Shown here one piece after another: positions 1-10,015 of a stretch of 64,000 nucleotides of DNA (the stretch's first letter is position 1; every line of letters starts with the position of its first letter). The notes beneath the pieces are model-generated. The model ran no database searches. It worked only from the letters and a program-made list of their open reading frames with translations, and was not told where the DNA came from. Source of the stretch: Sycon ciliatum. Its lineage: Eukaryota > Porifera > Calcarea > Leucosolenida > Sycettidae. Where the stretch lies: NCBI RefSeq assembly GCF_964019385.1, contig NC_088649.1:15228647-15292646 (forward strand). Reading direction: 5' to 3'. The translations under genes and the position numbers were made by a program.

Positions 1-1
1 T

Positions 2-95
2 GGTCAGTCCCTTTACAGAACAGTAAAATTTAGCAGACAACATGTGACGTTTAAGAATGAAACAAGCCAGGAGAATGCCAAGATTCTCTGTGTCA
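2..95 (+). CDS. Host gene exon (partial): end of a C-type-lectin-like module, type b
   Basis: Reading frame 2 is open from the window edge to a consensus donor GTAAGT at 96. It ends in phase 1 after the residues KILCVS. The translation aligns with the end of the exon at 7786-8100: both carry a YRTV motif followed by KILCVS and the same donor. The start of the exon lies outside the window. The lectin-like assignment rests on that homology, so it is only as good as the call for 7786-8100. The module would be extracellular, in a secreted or membrane adhesion protein. Confidence 0.6.
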
Positions 96-753
96 GTAAG
101 TGAGAGGATAATAAGTCACTGTCTTCTGCAATGGCTGTCCGTGCACAAGCAGTGTTTTGTCCCTGTTTGTGCTGTTAACGTGATGAATATAGTTGTGCGT
201 TTGTGTAAATATGTCCCGTTGCTACATGCACTGTATGAACAGGGCTTGTCCCAACAATGTGCCCACTTGCAATGTGCAAACATGTCGTCTCCCAGCATTT
301 CTTGCACCCACGGTGAATCACAACATTGAGAACACTCCCAGAACTGAGATTCAGGCTGTGTTTCTTCGGTGTCTTCCCAGGGTAACTCCGAAGTAATTCC
401 AGCATTTTTTGATTCTAATAAGGTGTTGTTTGGCGCCAGCTGCATTATTCATTTCGCGGAATATCAGTTTGTGGCAGAGACGGGGAGATTTTACTCCCTG
501 GACTCCAATTGCGCGGACTCAAAAATGCATGCCAAGCTGAAGTTGGACGTGCCGTCAGGTTTGAGAGAATGTTCCGACAACTTTTTGTTGTTGTCAAGAA
601 ACAGGGGGAAATCCCATGACTGTCACCACGTGAGGAGGTGAAAGTTTCTACCTGACGTAAAATCCCCGGTGAGGGCTGTTACCCTACTATTTGCCGACGG
701 AGCTGCGAACGTTTCCATGCAAATAGACCTTTCGATTGCTCCATTCCTTTCAC

Positions 754-1073
754 CAAGAGTACATAACCCCCCAGAGTGTGCAACTCCACTATGGGTGCTG
801 TCCCGACAGAATTTCAAGTTGACGTCATTTTGATGAAGCAATGCGCACTGTACACGGATTATCAGACGAATCCGGAACCTGTGGTTGACCGAAGCCGATC
901 GATCCTGTACAAATTATTGCAAAGAAAAACGTGTGATTCGTTGACACCCGTACACATGTTGTAAATCACTGCTGCAAGGAGCATTGCGTCATAAATAATG
1001 ACGTCAACTTGAAATTCTGTCGGGACAACAGGGTATGTGGGAGTAGCACACTCTGGGGGGTTATGTACTCTTG
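754..1073. mobile_element. CAAGAG MITE, copy 1
   Basis: This non-autonomous element has inverted ends beginning CAAGAGTACATAACCCCCC and ending with the complement. It is flanked by an exact 7-bp duplication CTTTCAC (747-753 and 1074-1080). It carries no transposase. The interior matches the copy at 1552-1863 in reverse complement. Ends of CA..TG with a 7-8 bp duplication are compatible with P, hAT or Dada families; the superfamily is not settled. Confidence 0.8.
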
Positions 1074-1551
1074 CTTTCACGGAAAGCCGAGTTTCGATCA
1101 TTTTAGCGTCCGCAGTATGCAATGCACAGTAATACGGATCTTGTTGGAAGTGTTGGGGTGGTAGAGGTAATCGGCACCCATCAGAGCATATGTCACATTC
1201 AGGTGTTTGCATTGGGGTAATATTTTGGTGCAATACTTTAATAATTAAACTGCAGCTATGGAACGCGCTACACTCACCCCTGGTCGGCGGAGCTTAATGG
1301 GCCCCACCACCACACTCCATCATTCACCCCAGTGTCTGGAGATATGTGGATTTTGTAGAAAAAACTCCAGCTCCTTGACTTTACCCAAGAGCGACGATTT
1401 TGAAGAAGAAAAAAGGCCTTGCTGTCATACATCCCGTTCTATGGTACCGTGGGAGTAAAAGCCAAAGAACAACTCATCTTGTTCCTTTAATTTTGTGTGA
1501 CAGGTTTTTTTAAGATAAGCTTTTATCCCCATTCTAGTGTTATACTAATAT

Positions 1552-1863
1552 CAAGAGAACATAACCCCCAGCGTGTGCAACTCCCACATACCCTGCTGTC
1601 CCGACAGAACTTCAAGTTTGGCGTCATTATTTATGACGCAATGCTCCTTGCGCCAGTGATTTACAACATGTGTACGGGTGTCAACGCATTACACGTTTTT
1701 TTCTTTGAAATAATTTGTACAGGATCAGATCGGCTTCGGTCAACCACAGGTTCTGGATTCGTCTGATAATCCGTGTACAGTGCGCATTGCATCATCAAAA
1801 TGAAATTCTGTCGGGACAGCACCCATAGTCGAGTTGCACACTCTGAGGGGTTATGTACTCTTG
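1552..1863. mobile_element. CAAGAG MITE, copy 2 (inverted relative to copy 1)
   Basis: It has the same termini as the element at 754-1073, in the opposite orientation inside. The flanks CTAATAT and CTAATAG give a 7-bp duplication with one mismatch. Short ORFs running through both copies are by-products of this shared sequence. Confidence 0.75.
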
Positions 1864-1922
1864 CTAATAGAGACTGCATAAGAGTAATCCAATATTGACT
1901 TTTATTGTCTTTTTCTGCACAG

Positions 1923-2006
1923 AGTCCTGTGGGAGCGGTGTTCTTGCACCGGACATGCGTTGTGTATGTAACCGCACTATGTCCTACGGTGAAGAATGTG
2001 AAAAGG
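1923..2006 (+). CDS. Host gene exon: short EGF-type module
   Basis: Acceptor TTTTTCTGCACAG precedes and donor GTAAGA follows; phase 1 at both ends, 84 bp. The translation has four cysteines in the order C..C.C..C and ends YGEECEKG. It is clearly homologous to the 84-bp exon at 9456-9539, which ends YGEYCEKG, and both directly follow a type-b lectin-like exon. With only four cysteines it is an EGF-related half module rather than a full six-cysteine EGF. Confidence 0.75.
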
Positions 2007-2029
2007 GTAAGACAGCAAGCCATTAGGTT

Positions 2030-2213
2030 TGTGTGCATGTGTGTGTGTGTGTGCATGTGTGTGTGCATGTGTGTGTGTGTGTATGTGTGTATATGTGTGT
2101 ATACTGTTGATGTGTGTGTATGTGTCTGTATGGGCGCATATGCGTATCTGTATGTGCGTGTATGTGCGTGTTTGTGTGTGTATGTGCGTGTATGTGTGTG
2201 TGTGTGTGTGTAA
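2030..2213. repeat. (TG)n microsatellite
   Basis: About 180 bases of TG/TGTA/TGCA dinucleotide repeat on the + strand. All ORFs through it (runs of Cys and Val, or His and Thr on the other strand) are artefacts. Confidence 0.95.
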
Positions 2214-2639
2214 GCTATTACAGTGGGCAAAGCCACCTGTCCGGTTGGTCCTGCTTTCACTGGACCACTTTTCGGGCCAATGTTTCCTTTTCTCTTTCTA
2301 GAGAGCTGATAGGAGTTCAGTACTATGTGCATTATGTACACAGCACTGACTAGGGAGACCTGCATGTACTGTGCCTTATATGTAGGGCTCTCAGGGACAG
2401 ACTGGCGGCACAGGTTTTTTTTTTTGCTTCATGTTGATCGAGTGTCAGAGATGGCTGCAAAAAACTTGAAGGCGTCTGTTCCTGAGCTTTCTTATATTCC
2501 CATAGCCAGCAATGTTTTTAGTTTCCAAAACAATTGTGCGAGGAAACGAAGCCTGTAATGTGCGCTTGTAAGCCCTAACGGTTCACCATCTGGGCTTTCC
2601 TGGATTATGATAAGGGTGCAGATTCAGTGCTTTGCCACA

Positions 2640-2720
2640 TGACTGTCTATGCTTCCGGCCACAAACGCCACATTGGAGAGGTCATTCAGTGCATTTCGCC
2701 ACCTGAAGACGTCACAAGGC
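2640..2720 (+). pseudogene. hAT transposase C-terminal (dimerisation) fragment
   Basis: One frame reads LPATNATLERSFSAFRHLKT. This closely matches the conserved C-terminal dimerisation motif of hAT transposases (pattern LPATNATSERSFSALRRLKT). Similarity stops after about 25 residues. No other part of a transposase is seen nearby, so this is a relic inside an intron. Confidence 0.7.
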
Positions 2721-3038
2721 CAGAAGGTTCTAGAATTTTGTCGGCAACCGGTTTTCGTAGATTGCTTATTGGTTAATGACCTAGAGACCATGGCTGCCGG
2801 TTGCCGAACTTTTGTTCCCTTCCTCTCTTCTTTCTTGTTGCTTCTTTACACTCTTTGCGTTCCAAGTGTGTATATTTCTTCCCTGACGATTCTTTATGTG
2901 AAACTACAAAGTGAGTGCTTTGACTTGAGTTTGTGCGTGATTGCCTCCGAGGGCCAGCAATTACTGCACAGTGACCTCCCGTGCATTATTTCTGTGTCAC
3001 CCAATCCATGTACGTGCCTTTTTCGCTGGCTGTTGCAG

Positions 3039-3125
3039 CATGCAAGTGCTTGAACCGGGGTGAGTGTGATGACAAAGGTGAATGCAGCTGCCCTAGAGGA
3101 TTCACCGGCCGCCATTGTCAACTCG
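3039..3125 (+). CDS. Host gene exon: six-cysteine EGF/tenascin-type repeat
   Basis: Acceptor GGCTGTTGCAG and donor GTAAGT bound an 87-bp phase 1-1 exon. The cysteine pattern C-x-C-x5-C..C-x-C..C with GFTGRHC at the end is that of short EGF-like (tenascin-type) repeats, which act as extracellular spacers or protein-binding modules. It is closely related to the exons at 5295, 10585 and 10997; CKCLN opens both this exon and 10585. Confidence 0.88.
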
Positions 3126-3317
3126 GTAAGTAGAAGTGAATTCGTTTTACTCATTTCATATAGTCGGCGTGGGATTTTCAGAGCGTACATCCATGTAAAA
3201 GTGGGGTCCCCTTTACTTTTACATGCACGAGCAGGCTCCGCGATAGGTTTAACAGGGGTGACGGAGAACTAGGACATGTATACTGGTCTTTTTGGGTGCT
3301 CGCTTGAAATAGGAGTC

Positions 3318-3999
3318 TAGGGGTGAGACGAATATTCTACATTGTACCGAATATTCTCTAGACGAATTGAATATGTATCTCCGAAGTAGCACTAACCTCT
3401 TCTTCGAATTGGATACCAAATATTCTATAATTTGCCTGTTCTCACGTGACTGTAGCATATGTAGACAGGTCTTTCTGGTTCAGCCTTGTGAGCCATAGTC
3501 CCCTTTCCCAGCTAGCCAACCACCGCATTCTACTGCCATGTACTTGAGGTTATCCTAATAGAGAGGTTCGGCACTACGTAAAGCTGAGCAACTTTACCTT
3601 AGTGGTGTAAATTTACGACTCTCTACCCAGGTCGACCCGGTCATACACTGCCGCGTTCCAAGCTGCCAAGGGCAGGTACATGATTCGAAAACTCCGTACG
3701 GCGGAACACAGGTCCGCATGCAGTGTGACTTTCCGTGCATCGACTATGCTTTTTTGCTCGCGTAATTATGTTATGCGGAACCTCTCTAATGTTGTAAGCA
3801 GGGAGTCGTAAAATATCGGTATTTTACGACTCCCTGGTTGTAAGCTATATCCTCACACTGACTCAGTCAATGACTGCAGTATTACTTGCACATGCAAAGT
3901 GTCCAAAACCAAACACAATGTATTCAGATCTGAACCGAATGCTTCGAGTTGTTCTCCAAACGAACAATTCCAGAATATTCAGAATTCGTTTCACTCCTA
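3318..3999. mobile_element. hAT-like MITE remnant holding a smaller MITE
   Basis: Termini TAGGGGTGAGACGAATATTC and, inverted, a related sequence ending CACTCCTA resemble hAT non-autonomous ends. No clean 8-bp target duplication is seen. Inside lies a second element (3561-3786) with AGAGAGGTTC-like inverted ends next to TA dinucleotides, and a perfect hairpin around 3798-3832 (arms GGGAGTCGTAAAATA). Confidence 0.5.
3561..3786. mobile_element. Small TA-flanked MITE (GAGAGGTT family)
   Basis: Inverted ends GAGAGGTTC...GAACCTCTC are flanked by TA on both sides. The terminal sequence is shared with the element at 24023-24383, which suggests one family. A TA target is typical of Tc1/mariner-type elements. 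No coding capacity. Confidence 0.55.
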
Positions 4000-4532
4000 A
4001 ATGACACAACAACAACAAAAAAGCACGAATAGTTCTCCGGCCACACTCCAAAATAGCAATTTGTGGCACTCCTGAACTGTGAACTGTTCGTGCTGTCGTC
4101 TGCAAGTGCTCTGGTTTGGTCTAGTCTTGTCAAATGAAAAACCTATTACCACCCTTTGTCTTTGAGTTTGTCATGTCACGCTGTGCTTCTGTCGTCATTT
4201 TGTTTCTTAGCAAAGTTTCAATTGTCTGAGTGTGCCGAAGGGCTGAGAGCAGTGATGATAATTGACGCTATCTACTGATTGCACTGATTTGTAAACTGCT
4301 GCTTGTCATTCCTGCTTTATTATATAAACAGTGCCTACCTTCCAGCAGCAATTCTATCTTTTGGAAGAAGGCCATTATGATCGAAACCCAGATTTATCCA
4401 TAAGTTAGTTTCCCTGGCCCAGCCTCTTTTACTTTATATTATAGTATTGTCTTTAGTCTGCCTGACTCCGTTACCGGCTGATTCACTCTCTCGTGTTCTT
4501 TCTCTTCGGTGTGTGCTATGTGATGGATGCAG

Positions 4533-4613
4533 TTGTGTGCGCGAAACCCTGGGTGAAAAAGAGCAAAGTGTGTGAATGTCAACCTGGACTAGATGGACGC
4601 AACTGCACAGAAG
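4533..4613 (+). CDS. Host gene exon: short EGF-type module
   Basis: Acceptor GATGGATGCAG and donor GTAAGG bound an 81-bp phase 1-1 exon. Four cysteines are ordered C..C.C..C, with GLDGRNC near the end, as in the 3' half of an EGF repeat. It lies between two full EGF exons (3039 and 5295) in the same gene and phase. Confidence 0.72.
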
Positions 4614-4834
4614 GTAAGGGCTAAAGAAAGCTACTGCAATAAGCCCGCGTGTCAAATAATGTATGACCCACGGGTTCATGCATGCTGGAATGGTGTATTC
4701 GGAGTCGAGAAGAAGAAAAAAACTTCCGTGTCCTCATGCCAGCTCCTCCAACCTATTCTACCTATATATTCTATTCATGTGGAATAAATAATGCATATTT
4801 ATGGGGACTTGGTCACTCTCATGAGTTGTGCTAT

Positions 4835-5166
4835 TGTAGCAAGAAGGACCCATGAGTGTGTGTGATCCCCGGTAGCCTAATCGGTAGGGCACTGTCCCGG
4901 AAAGACAGGGGTGCTGGGTTCGAATCCCGCTCGTGGATCCTTCTTTTGCAACATTGGCGCCTGGCAATGGCTCGAACCCACGACCCATCGTACCCCCCGT
5001 GAGCTAGGTACGACGTGAGGACACAGCCTGTTGGGGCGGGGGAGCAGTGTAGCAAGAAGGACCCATGAGTGTGTGTGATCCCCGGTAGCCTAATCGGTAG
5101 GGCACTGTCCCGGAAAGACAGGGGTGCTGGGTTCGAATCCCGCTCGTGGATCCTTCTTTTGCAACA
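4835..5166. mobile_element. Miniature LTR (TRIM-like) element with tRNA-like terminal repeats
   Basis: Two direct repeats of 119 bp (4835-4953 and 5048-5166), no difference seen by eye, begin TGTAGC and end CAACA. They flank only 94 bp. The first is followed after one base by TGGCGCC, a typical primer-binding-site start; the second is preceded by the purine-rich GGGGCGGGGGAGCAG. This is the layout of a terminal-repeat retrotransposon in miniature. No ORF. The flanks share only TAT, so the target duplication is unclear. Confidence 0.65.
4864..4940 (+). other. tRNA-like sequence inside the left terminal repeat
   Basis: An A box-like TAGCCTAATCGG and a perfect B box GGTTCGAATCC surround a stem CTGTC..GACAG with a 7-base loop CCGGAAA. 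The outer arms GATCCCC and GTGGATC pair at six of seven positions. It looks like a tRNA or tRNA-derived pol III promoter (anticodon position GGA, but U33 is C). The same sequence recurs in the right repeat at about 5077-5153. A functional tRNA gene is unlikely because the T stem pairs poorly. Confidence 0.55.
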
Positions 5167-5294
5167 TATTTTTTTAAGAGTTAATTTGATGTCTCCATTT
5201 GATGATGTTCAAGGACATGTCAAGAATCCGCTTTTCTGTCCCTCTCTTTGTGCTTTTTTGGAAAATGCGTGAATGTTCCCAATCACTGCTGCAG

Positions 5295-5381
5295 CATGCA
5301 ATTGCTTGAATGACGGCCAGTGCACTGACGATGGCAGTTGCAACTGCCAGAACGGTTTCCACGGAGACCAGTGTCAGCACA
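5295..5381 (+). CDS. Host gene exon: six-cysteine EGF repeat
   Basis: Acceptor CACTGCTGCAG and donor GTGAGT bound an 87-bp phase 1-1 exon. It has six cysteines with the same spacing as 3039-3125 and ends GFHGDQC. It is the last EGF before the lectin-like pair. The intron sequence just after the donor (around GAAGTGAATTC) is similar to that after the EGF exons at 3125 and 11086, pointing to duplication of exon plus flanking intron. Confidence 0.88.
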
Positions 5382-6121
5382 GTGAGTATAATTATGCTGT
5401 ATGAAGTGAATTCCAGTTTGGTGGCATATTTCTGTGAAATGTGGGAATACCTGTACACATTAACGGGGCGTTCGTTTTTGATATACAGGTTTGAGTAGAA
5501 ACTATTTCTTTTGGTAGAGGCGTTCGTTTCTTCTACTCAAAAGGGTGGATTCTACTTTCCTCTACCGGCTCTACCAGGAAAAAGTTGGTGGAAGCCGGTA
5601 GAAGTTGGTAGAGCTACGGGATTTCCGGCAAGATCAAGGATTTGTACACAACTCCATACAGAAGAGAAACATTTCACGTACATATCGTGTAAACTACTAA
5701 ATCCGGTAGAATAGCATTTGTCCACTTACCTCTACCTTCTACCTCTATCGGTAGAGTGACTCTACTTTACCAGGTAGCTAAAATCTAACGCAGTTTTTAG
5801 CTGAGAGCTATTAGAATGGATATGCTAAGGTCTGATCCTTCCAACAAGGCCAAGATGATGAAAGTCTATGAAGGTGAAATGAGAAGACAAAATGGAATGT
5901 TTCGTTCTGAACTGTGGGTAAAACGATACCCGGAGAGAAAGTGCGCTGGAAAGTCAGTTTGCTGGAGGAAGTGGAGCTAAATGGCCGAGTGGTATTTGCA
6001 TAGGTATATATTATATTTTCAATTGAACTATGGTACCGCTGCCTAGGAAGTGTACATCTTGTTGATGTGTGATTTCTACTTCACCTGACTGTGTCTTGCA
6101 TTTGTACTGTGTTATGTTCAG
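5382..6121 (+). repeat. Intron with CTCTACC/GGTAGAG-rich repeat tract
   Basis: Between about 5490 and 5770 the motif CTCTACC or its complement GGTAGAG recurs many times in both orientations, so the tract can fold on itself. It is low-complexity satellite-like or a decayed palindromic element. The rest of the intron shows nothing recognisable. Confidence 0.5.
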
Positions 6122-6499
6122 TTTTCAAGACAAAGTGCCTGGGTACAGATAACGCAACGTACACCTGGATGGCTCTCGCCAGCTTGCCGTGTCATCCACA
6201 CCTCGACGGTGACAGCTGCCAGAAGAAAACGAACTTGACGCATGCCCGCCAGATGTGCAAGAGAAGAGGATACGACGTGGTAGACCATAATGCCTTCACC
6301 AATCAGACGCTTGGCGTGCGCGACTGCATGGGAGCATTGCTCAACAAGATAGTGACGAGCGGTTACAGAAACCCTACTTCAATATGGACATCGTTCAAGA
6401 AGGATGACCAACATCTCATATACCAGCAGGGCAAGAACAAGTTGCCTAAAGAATTGTATGATAGTGATGGAACAAGCCATCATGATGTCATCTGCGAAG
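6122..6499 (+). CDS. Host gene exon: C-type-lectin-like module, type a
   Basis: The acceptor ends TTATGTTCAG and the donor is GTAGGC; phase 1-1, 378 bp, about 126 residues. The translation contains ARQMCKRRGYDVV and ends DVICEG, reminiscent of the first half (ARxxCxxxG) and last strand (xICE) of a C-type lectin fold. The WIG core and calcium-binding EPN/WND motifs are not evident, so sugar binding is not supported. It joins in phase to the exon at 7786. Fold recognition would be needed to confirm; it could be another cysteine-stabilised fold. Confidence 0.7.
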
Positions 6500-6562
6500 G
6501 TAGGCTGTTGCATTGTGATCAAATGAACGCGTCAGAGCAAATGATAGGGTAGGAAGTAATAC

Positions 6563-6850
6563 CAAGAGTACATAACCCCCCAGAGTGTGCAACGCCTGAT
6601 GCAACTCTGCATAGGGTCTTGGTCGAGCGGAATCGAATCTTCTGATGTCATGCGTACACTCCCCACCAGCGCAAGGCTGGTCTCGAGGCAGGGCACCAGT
6701 GTTTTTGATCCAAGACTACCCGCGACTCCCCGGGTTCCCCTCAGATGTGTACGGTATTATGACGCAAAGATCCGATTGCGCTCGACCAATACCCCATGCA
6801 GAGCTGGATCAGGCGTTGCACACTCTGGGGGGGGGGGTTATGTACTCTTG
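6563..6850. mobile_element. CAAGAG MITE, copy 3
   Basis: It has CAAGAGTACATAACCCCCC ends, and subterminal inverted repeats extending through AGGGTCTTGGTCGAGCGGAA. The flanks GTAATAC and GTACTAC are a 7-bp duplication with one mismatch. It belongs to a subfamily with the copies at 15349, 15741 and 16634, different inside from 754 and 1552. Confidence 0.75.
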
Positions 6851-7785
6851 GTACTACTATACATGGTTAGCATTTTAAAGTTCACACTAAGGCAAAACAA
6901 ACTTGAAAGGCAACTACAACCGGAGAAGAAGCTTCGAAGACAGCCAAAAAATCAATCATGGACGTGGGGACCGCCGTGTAATGTGCAAAATCACACGTAG
7001 ACCTCCATGTACATCACCACGCCCTTTCGTAATCACTGACATGCCAAAATCCATTCGAATCAAAACAATATACGAAATTCATTGTGTAGTCCTGTCAGGT
7101 TTCCATTGGGCTTTGCAACAATCTCTGGCTGCTCCAGCCTCTGGGGTTGGAGTGGTCAGAACATGTTCTGAACACTCCGAAACCAGAGCAGACCAGTGCA
7201 GACCAATCAAACGGCCCTGTTCTAAACGATCCTGTTCCGGATCCGACCAATCAAACGCGCCCTAAGAGACTACAACTATAAAGATACGAAGTTCATTTGT
7301 TCATCACATTATGTCGGTGTCATACGGTTTATTCATAGCTTGGTTAAAACTTCTTTCTCCGGCACTGCTTTAAGTGTAGTTGCGCTCGGTGAAAATAGAC
7401 CCAAAATGCAAAGCTGGCTGCCCTGGACCAGTTCCGCTTTCATCATTGAATTTGTACATGCGTATGTGGCCGCATTCCTCCCACTTCCACGGCGTCAATG
7501 GTCGCGCAAATTGAGGGCACTAAATCTGCACTAAATCGCAACAGTGGCGTACCGCTGGTCACTGAGGTCTGCCCAGCCACAGCCCGGCAAGTACTCAGGG
7601 TAGGGCTGAAACGATCACTGAAAAGCGGTTATCGATTACCTTATTTTTTGTTCATTGCACTGACACTGCCATCAGACAATGTTTCATTGAGTATGACTAT
7701 AGAGTCCAGGGCACCCGTTATTCGAGTATTTCATTACTATTGTGCCTATTCTCTGCCCACTACTGTATGTGCCCTTGTCCTGCAG
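6851..7785 (+). other. Intron without recognisable genes
   Basis: No domain-bearing ORF. At about 7598-7650 a fragment starting TAGGGCTGAAACGATCACT matches one end of the hAT-like MITE at 42788-43321, so this is probably a broken relative. Confidence 0.45.
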
Positions 7786-8100
7786 CCAAGTGGCTCCGTT
7801 ACAACGACTCTGTATACGCCGCAGCCACGCCATCACTGAAACCCAGCGTGACTGAGCAATTCGCAGAGGAGGCATGTCAGGAGTACGGACTTCACCTCAT
7901 AACCAAGGACTGGCTGCACGCACATGGCCATGTATTAAGAAAGCGCTGGCTAGATAGATTGGCTCTTCGGCATGCATCTTACCACGTCAAACGAATCCGA
8001 GTGAATGGCAACTCCCATTACAGAACTGTAACGTTCAGAAATCACAGTAATCAGCTTCAAAATTCCACAATCAATCGCCACGCCAAAATCCTCTGTGTCA
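7786..8100 (+). CDS. Host gene exon: C-type-lectin-like module, type b
   Basis: The acceptor ends CTTGTCCTGCAG and the donor is GTAAGT; phase 1-1, 315 bp, about 105 residues. Its first two bases complete the codon opened at 6499. The sequence has AEEACQEYGLHLI, comparable with the first helix/strand of a lectin fold, then YRTVTF and the end KILCVS. The partial exon at 2-95 is a duplicate of its end. Very few cysteines remain, so the fold is uncertain and the module appears fast-evolving. Confidence 0.68.
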
Positions 8101-8150
8101 GTAAGTGATAATGATAATTTAGAGTGGTTTTAACAATGGCTGCCCCTGTG

Positions 8151-8241
8151 GAAGCAATATTTTATTCCTCTGTGTCCGCAACCAACATAACGAAATAGCA
8201 TATTATGTTGGTTGCGGACACAGAGGAATAAAACATTGCTT
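8151..8241. repeat. Near-perfect palindrome with about 40-bp arms
   Basis: GAAGCAATATTTTATTCC...AACATAA is followed, after a 12-base spacer, by its reverse complement, including GGTTGCGGACACAGAGG. It lies just after the donor of the lectin-like exon. The left arm is part of the intron sequence shared with 96-190, so the right arm is likely a local inverted copy. Confidence 0.85.
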
Positions 8242-8565
8242 CATTTGCGCCATTACTTTGCCTTATATGTGAAAGACCTCATCCCAACAAATGTTTCAAG
8301 AAGATTCTCAACCAAAAGCACTTTTGCAGAGCGATTTCTTGGGTACTACCGGCCGGTGAGAAGGCATGCAATCTGTCGTTATGAAAATGCCTTGAGTGTG
8401 AACAGGTTTCGTCCAAACATATCTGTGCCATCATGACTTATACCAATATGCATTGTGGCAACGCAGATTGGAACAACAGTACTTGTGCCAGTATATGATA
8501 TGCCAACATCCGCGATGCCAATGTCTGCTGTGCCCAAACGTCCTTTACAAACAAATCTTGGGTCA

Positions 8566-8722
8566 ACATGTCCGGTCCCCATATGTCCTATCCCAGCATG
8601 TTCTGTCCCAACATGTCCTGTCCCAACATGTCCTGTCCCAACATGTCCTGTCCAAACATGTCCTGTCCCAACATGTCCTGTGCCAACATGTCCTGTGCGA
8701 ACATGAACTGTGCCAACATGTC
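8566..8722. repeat. 15-bp minisatellite (unit ACATGTCCTGTCCCA)
   Basis: About ten tandem units with small variations. Because 15 is a multiple of three, all frames stay open and give repetitive ORFs (CPNMS, CPTCPVPT and the antisense QDMLG), none of which is supported as protein. Confidence 0.9.
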
Positions 8723-9455
8723 GTTTACTAGCTTAACCGCACACACCCGTTTTCCACAAATAATATCCGGATAGGCGAGAGACCCGGATAATCGAACACA
8801 CCTACTGCTGTCCGTATGCACTAGATATGCTGTAAATCGGTAACCAACGATTTTCTTCCGGATGACGAGGGATCCGGATAAAAGAGGACCGGATAAGCGA
8901 GGTCTGACTGTAACAGCAATATATTCAAACGTTGGCACTACTTCATGAACGGAGATTTGGGTTGTGTTTTTGTTTCTGGGAGAAAAGAATCCTGTGCTAT
9001 TCACCTTCTAGACGTAGAATTATGTGATACTACGGGCTCAGAGCCTTACCAAGAGTATGACCTACACTAGGCTACAGCGCTGGCTTAGCAGAAAATGAGT
9101 TAACTTAAATCGACAATGACAAGATAACTCGTCACGCACATGAAGCATGGACCACTGTACAAACTGTTTTACATTCGGTGGTGGAAGAAGTGGCAACATA
9201 CATGTATTGTGTGTATTTGCCGAACGCTTGCTGAGCTGACTGGGTGCTGACGTTGGATCAGGAATATCTGATTAGCGATGGACCTGCAGCCTCCACTGAT
9301 ATGGACCATTCAAATCAACACCCACAGTCCGACATGCCCTGATAAAAAAATTTCACCGTACTTTCCACTCAATTCAGTGTGTTGTGATGCCGCGAGTGTA
9401 GCGAACTGTGAACGAGTGATGCAATGGAGCCTTTTGTGTTGTCTTTTCTGCGCAG
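8723..9455 (+). other. Intron with pogo/Tigger-like MITE traces
   Basis: Around 8770-8912 the motif CCGGATAAGCGAGGTCTGAC and related CCGGATA..GAG repeats resemble the ends of pogo/Tigger-type elements. Boundaries could not be drawn. Nothing else recognised. Confidence 0.35.
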
Positions 9456-9539
9456 AGCACTGTGCTAACGGCGTTCTTGCCCAGGACCTGAGTTGCAAGT
9501 GCAACCGCTCTGTCTTCTATGGCGAATACTGTGAAAAGG
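9456..9539 (+). CDS. Host gene exon: short EGF-type module
   Basis: Acceptor TTTTCTGCGCAG and donor GTAAGA bound an 84-bp phase 1-1 exon. It is the duplicate of 1923-2006 (GVLA, CNR and YGE-CEKG are shared). Like that exon it follows a type-b lectin-like exon, so the order lectin-b then this EGF then CKCLN-EGF is repeated at a spacing of about 7.5-8.0 kb. Confidence 0.78.
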
Positions 9540-9686
9540 GTAAGACTGCAGGATAAAACTGTCTAGGTCTGTGTGGATTGTACATGTAGGACTATGGTAA
9601 AAAAAAGCTGGTAAACGGGGTATATGTCTATATTTCAGGACCAACAAAATCCGCGTGTGGCTTATACTCGAGGGCAGCTTAATTAA

Positions 9687-10015
9687 GGCCGATTCACAAC
9701 ACCACTTTCTGCGACGCGATTTGCGACAGTTGCGACTAGAGACTGCCTGTCTAGAGCTGTCGCGTACAGTCGCAAGGCACCTGTCGCAGAAGTTGAAGAA
9801 AGTTCAACTTTTGCGACATGTGACGTTCTACATACACAAATGGAGTACAGTTTCTACCCTGGGTGCACATGCAGTGCACGTGCATAGTACTACTAGTGCA
9901 TAAGGATGTCGCAAACATGAAAAAAAGATTGTGAACCGTGTGTCGCTGTCGCAGCTCGTCGCAGGTGTCACAAGCCGCATGTCGCGTTGCAAGAAGTTGT
10001 TTTGTCAATCGGCCT
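9687..10015. mobile_element. MITE flanked by TTAA
   Basis: Inverted ends GGCCGATTCACAA and TTGTCAATCGGCC lie inside TTAA at 9683-9686 and 10016-10019. A TTAA target is typical of piggyBac and Kolobok elements. Internal GTCGCA/TGCGAC motifs recur in both orientations. No ORF. Confidence 0.6.

Larger units (their letters stand above)
96..1922 (+). other. Intron with two inverted MITE copies
   Basis: No coding sequence was recognised. The first 90 bases resemble the start of the intron after 8100 (a shared stretch around CAATGGCTG), which supports duplication of the genomic block rather than of exons alone. Two copies of the CAAGAG MITE lie in opposite orientation at 754-1073 and 1552-1863. The 1074-1551 spacer shows nothing recognisable. 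Confidence 0.5.

Noticed and set aside
1661-2365. Minus-strand 234-codon ORF and several + strand ORFs rich in Cys/Val
   Set aside because: They run through the TG microsatellite and a MITE; no domain.
4864-5153. Two functional tRNA genes
   Set aside because: The sequences are A/B-box positive but have a poor T stem and non-U33 loop, and sit in direct repeats with LTR-like ends; treated as part of the mobile element.
8566-8722. CRISPR-like array
   Set aside because: Units are contiguous 15-mers without unique spacers, in a eukaryotic intron.
8453-9004. Repetitive ORFs of CPNMS or QDMLG type
   Set aside because: Products of a 15-bp minisatellite whose unit is a multiple of three.
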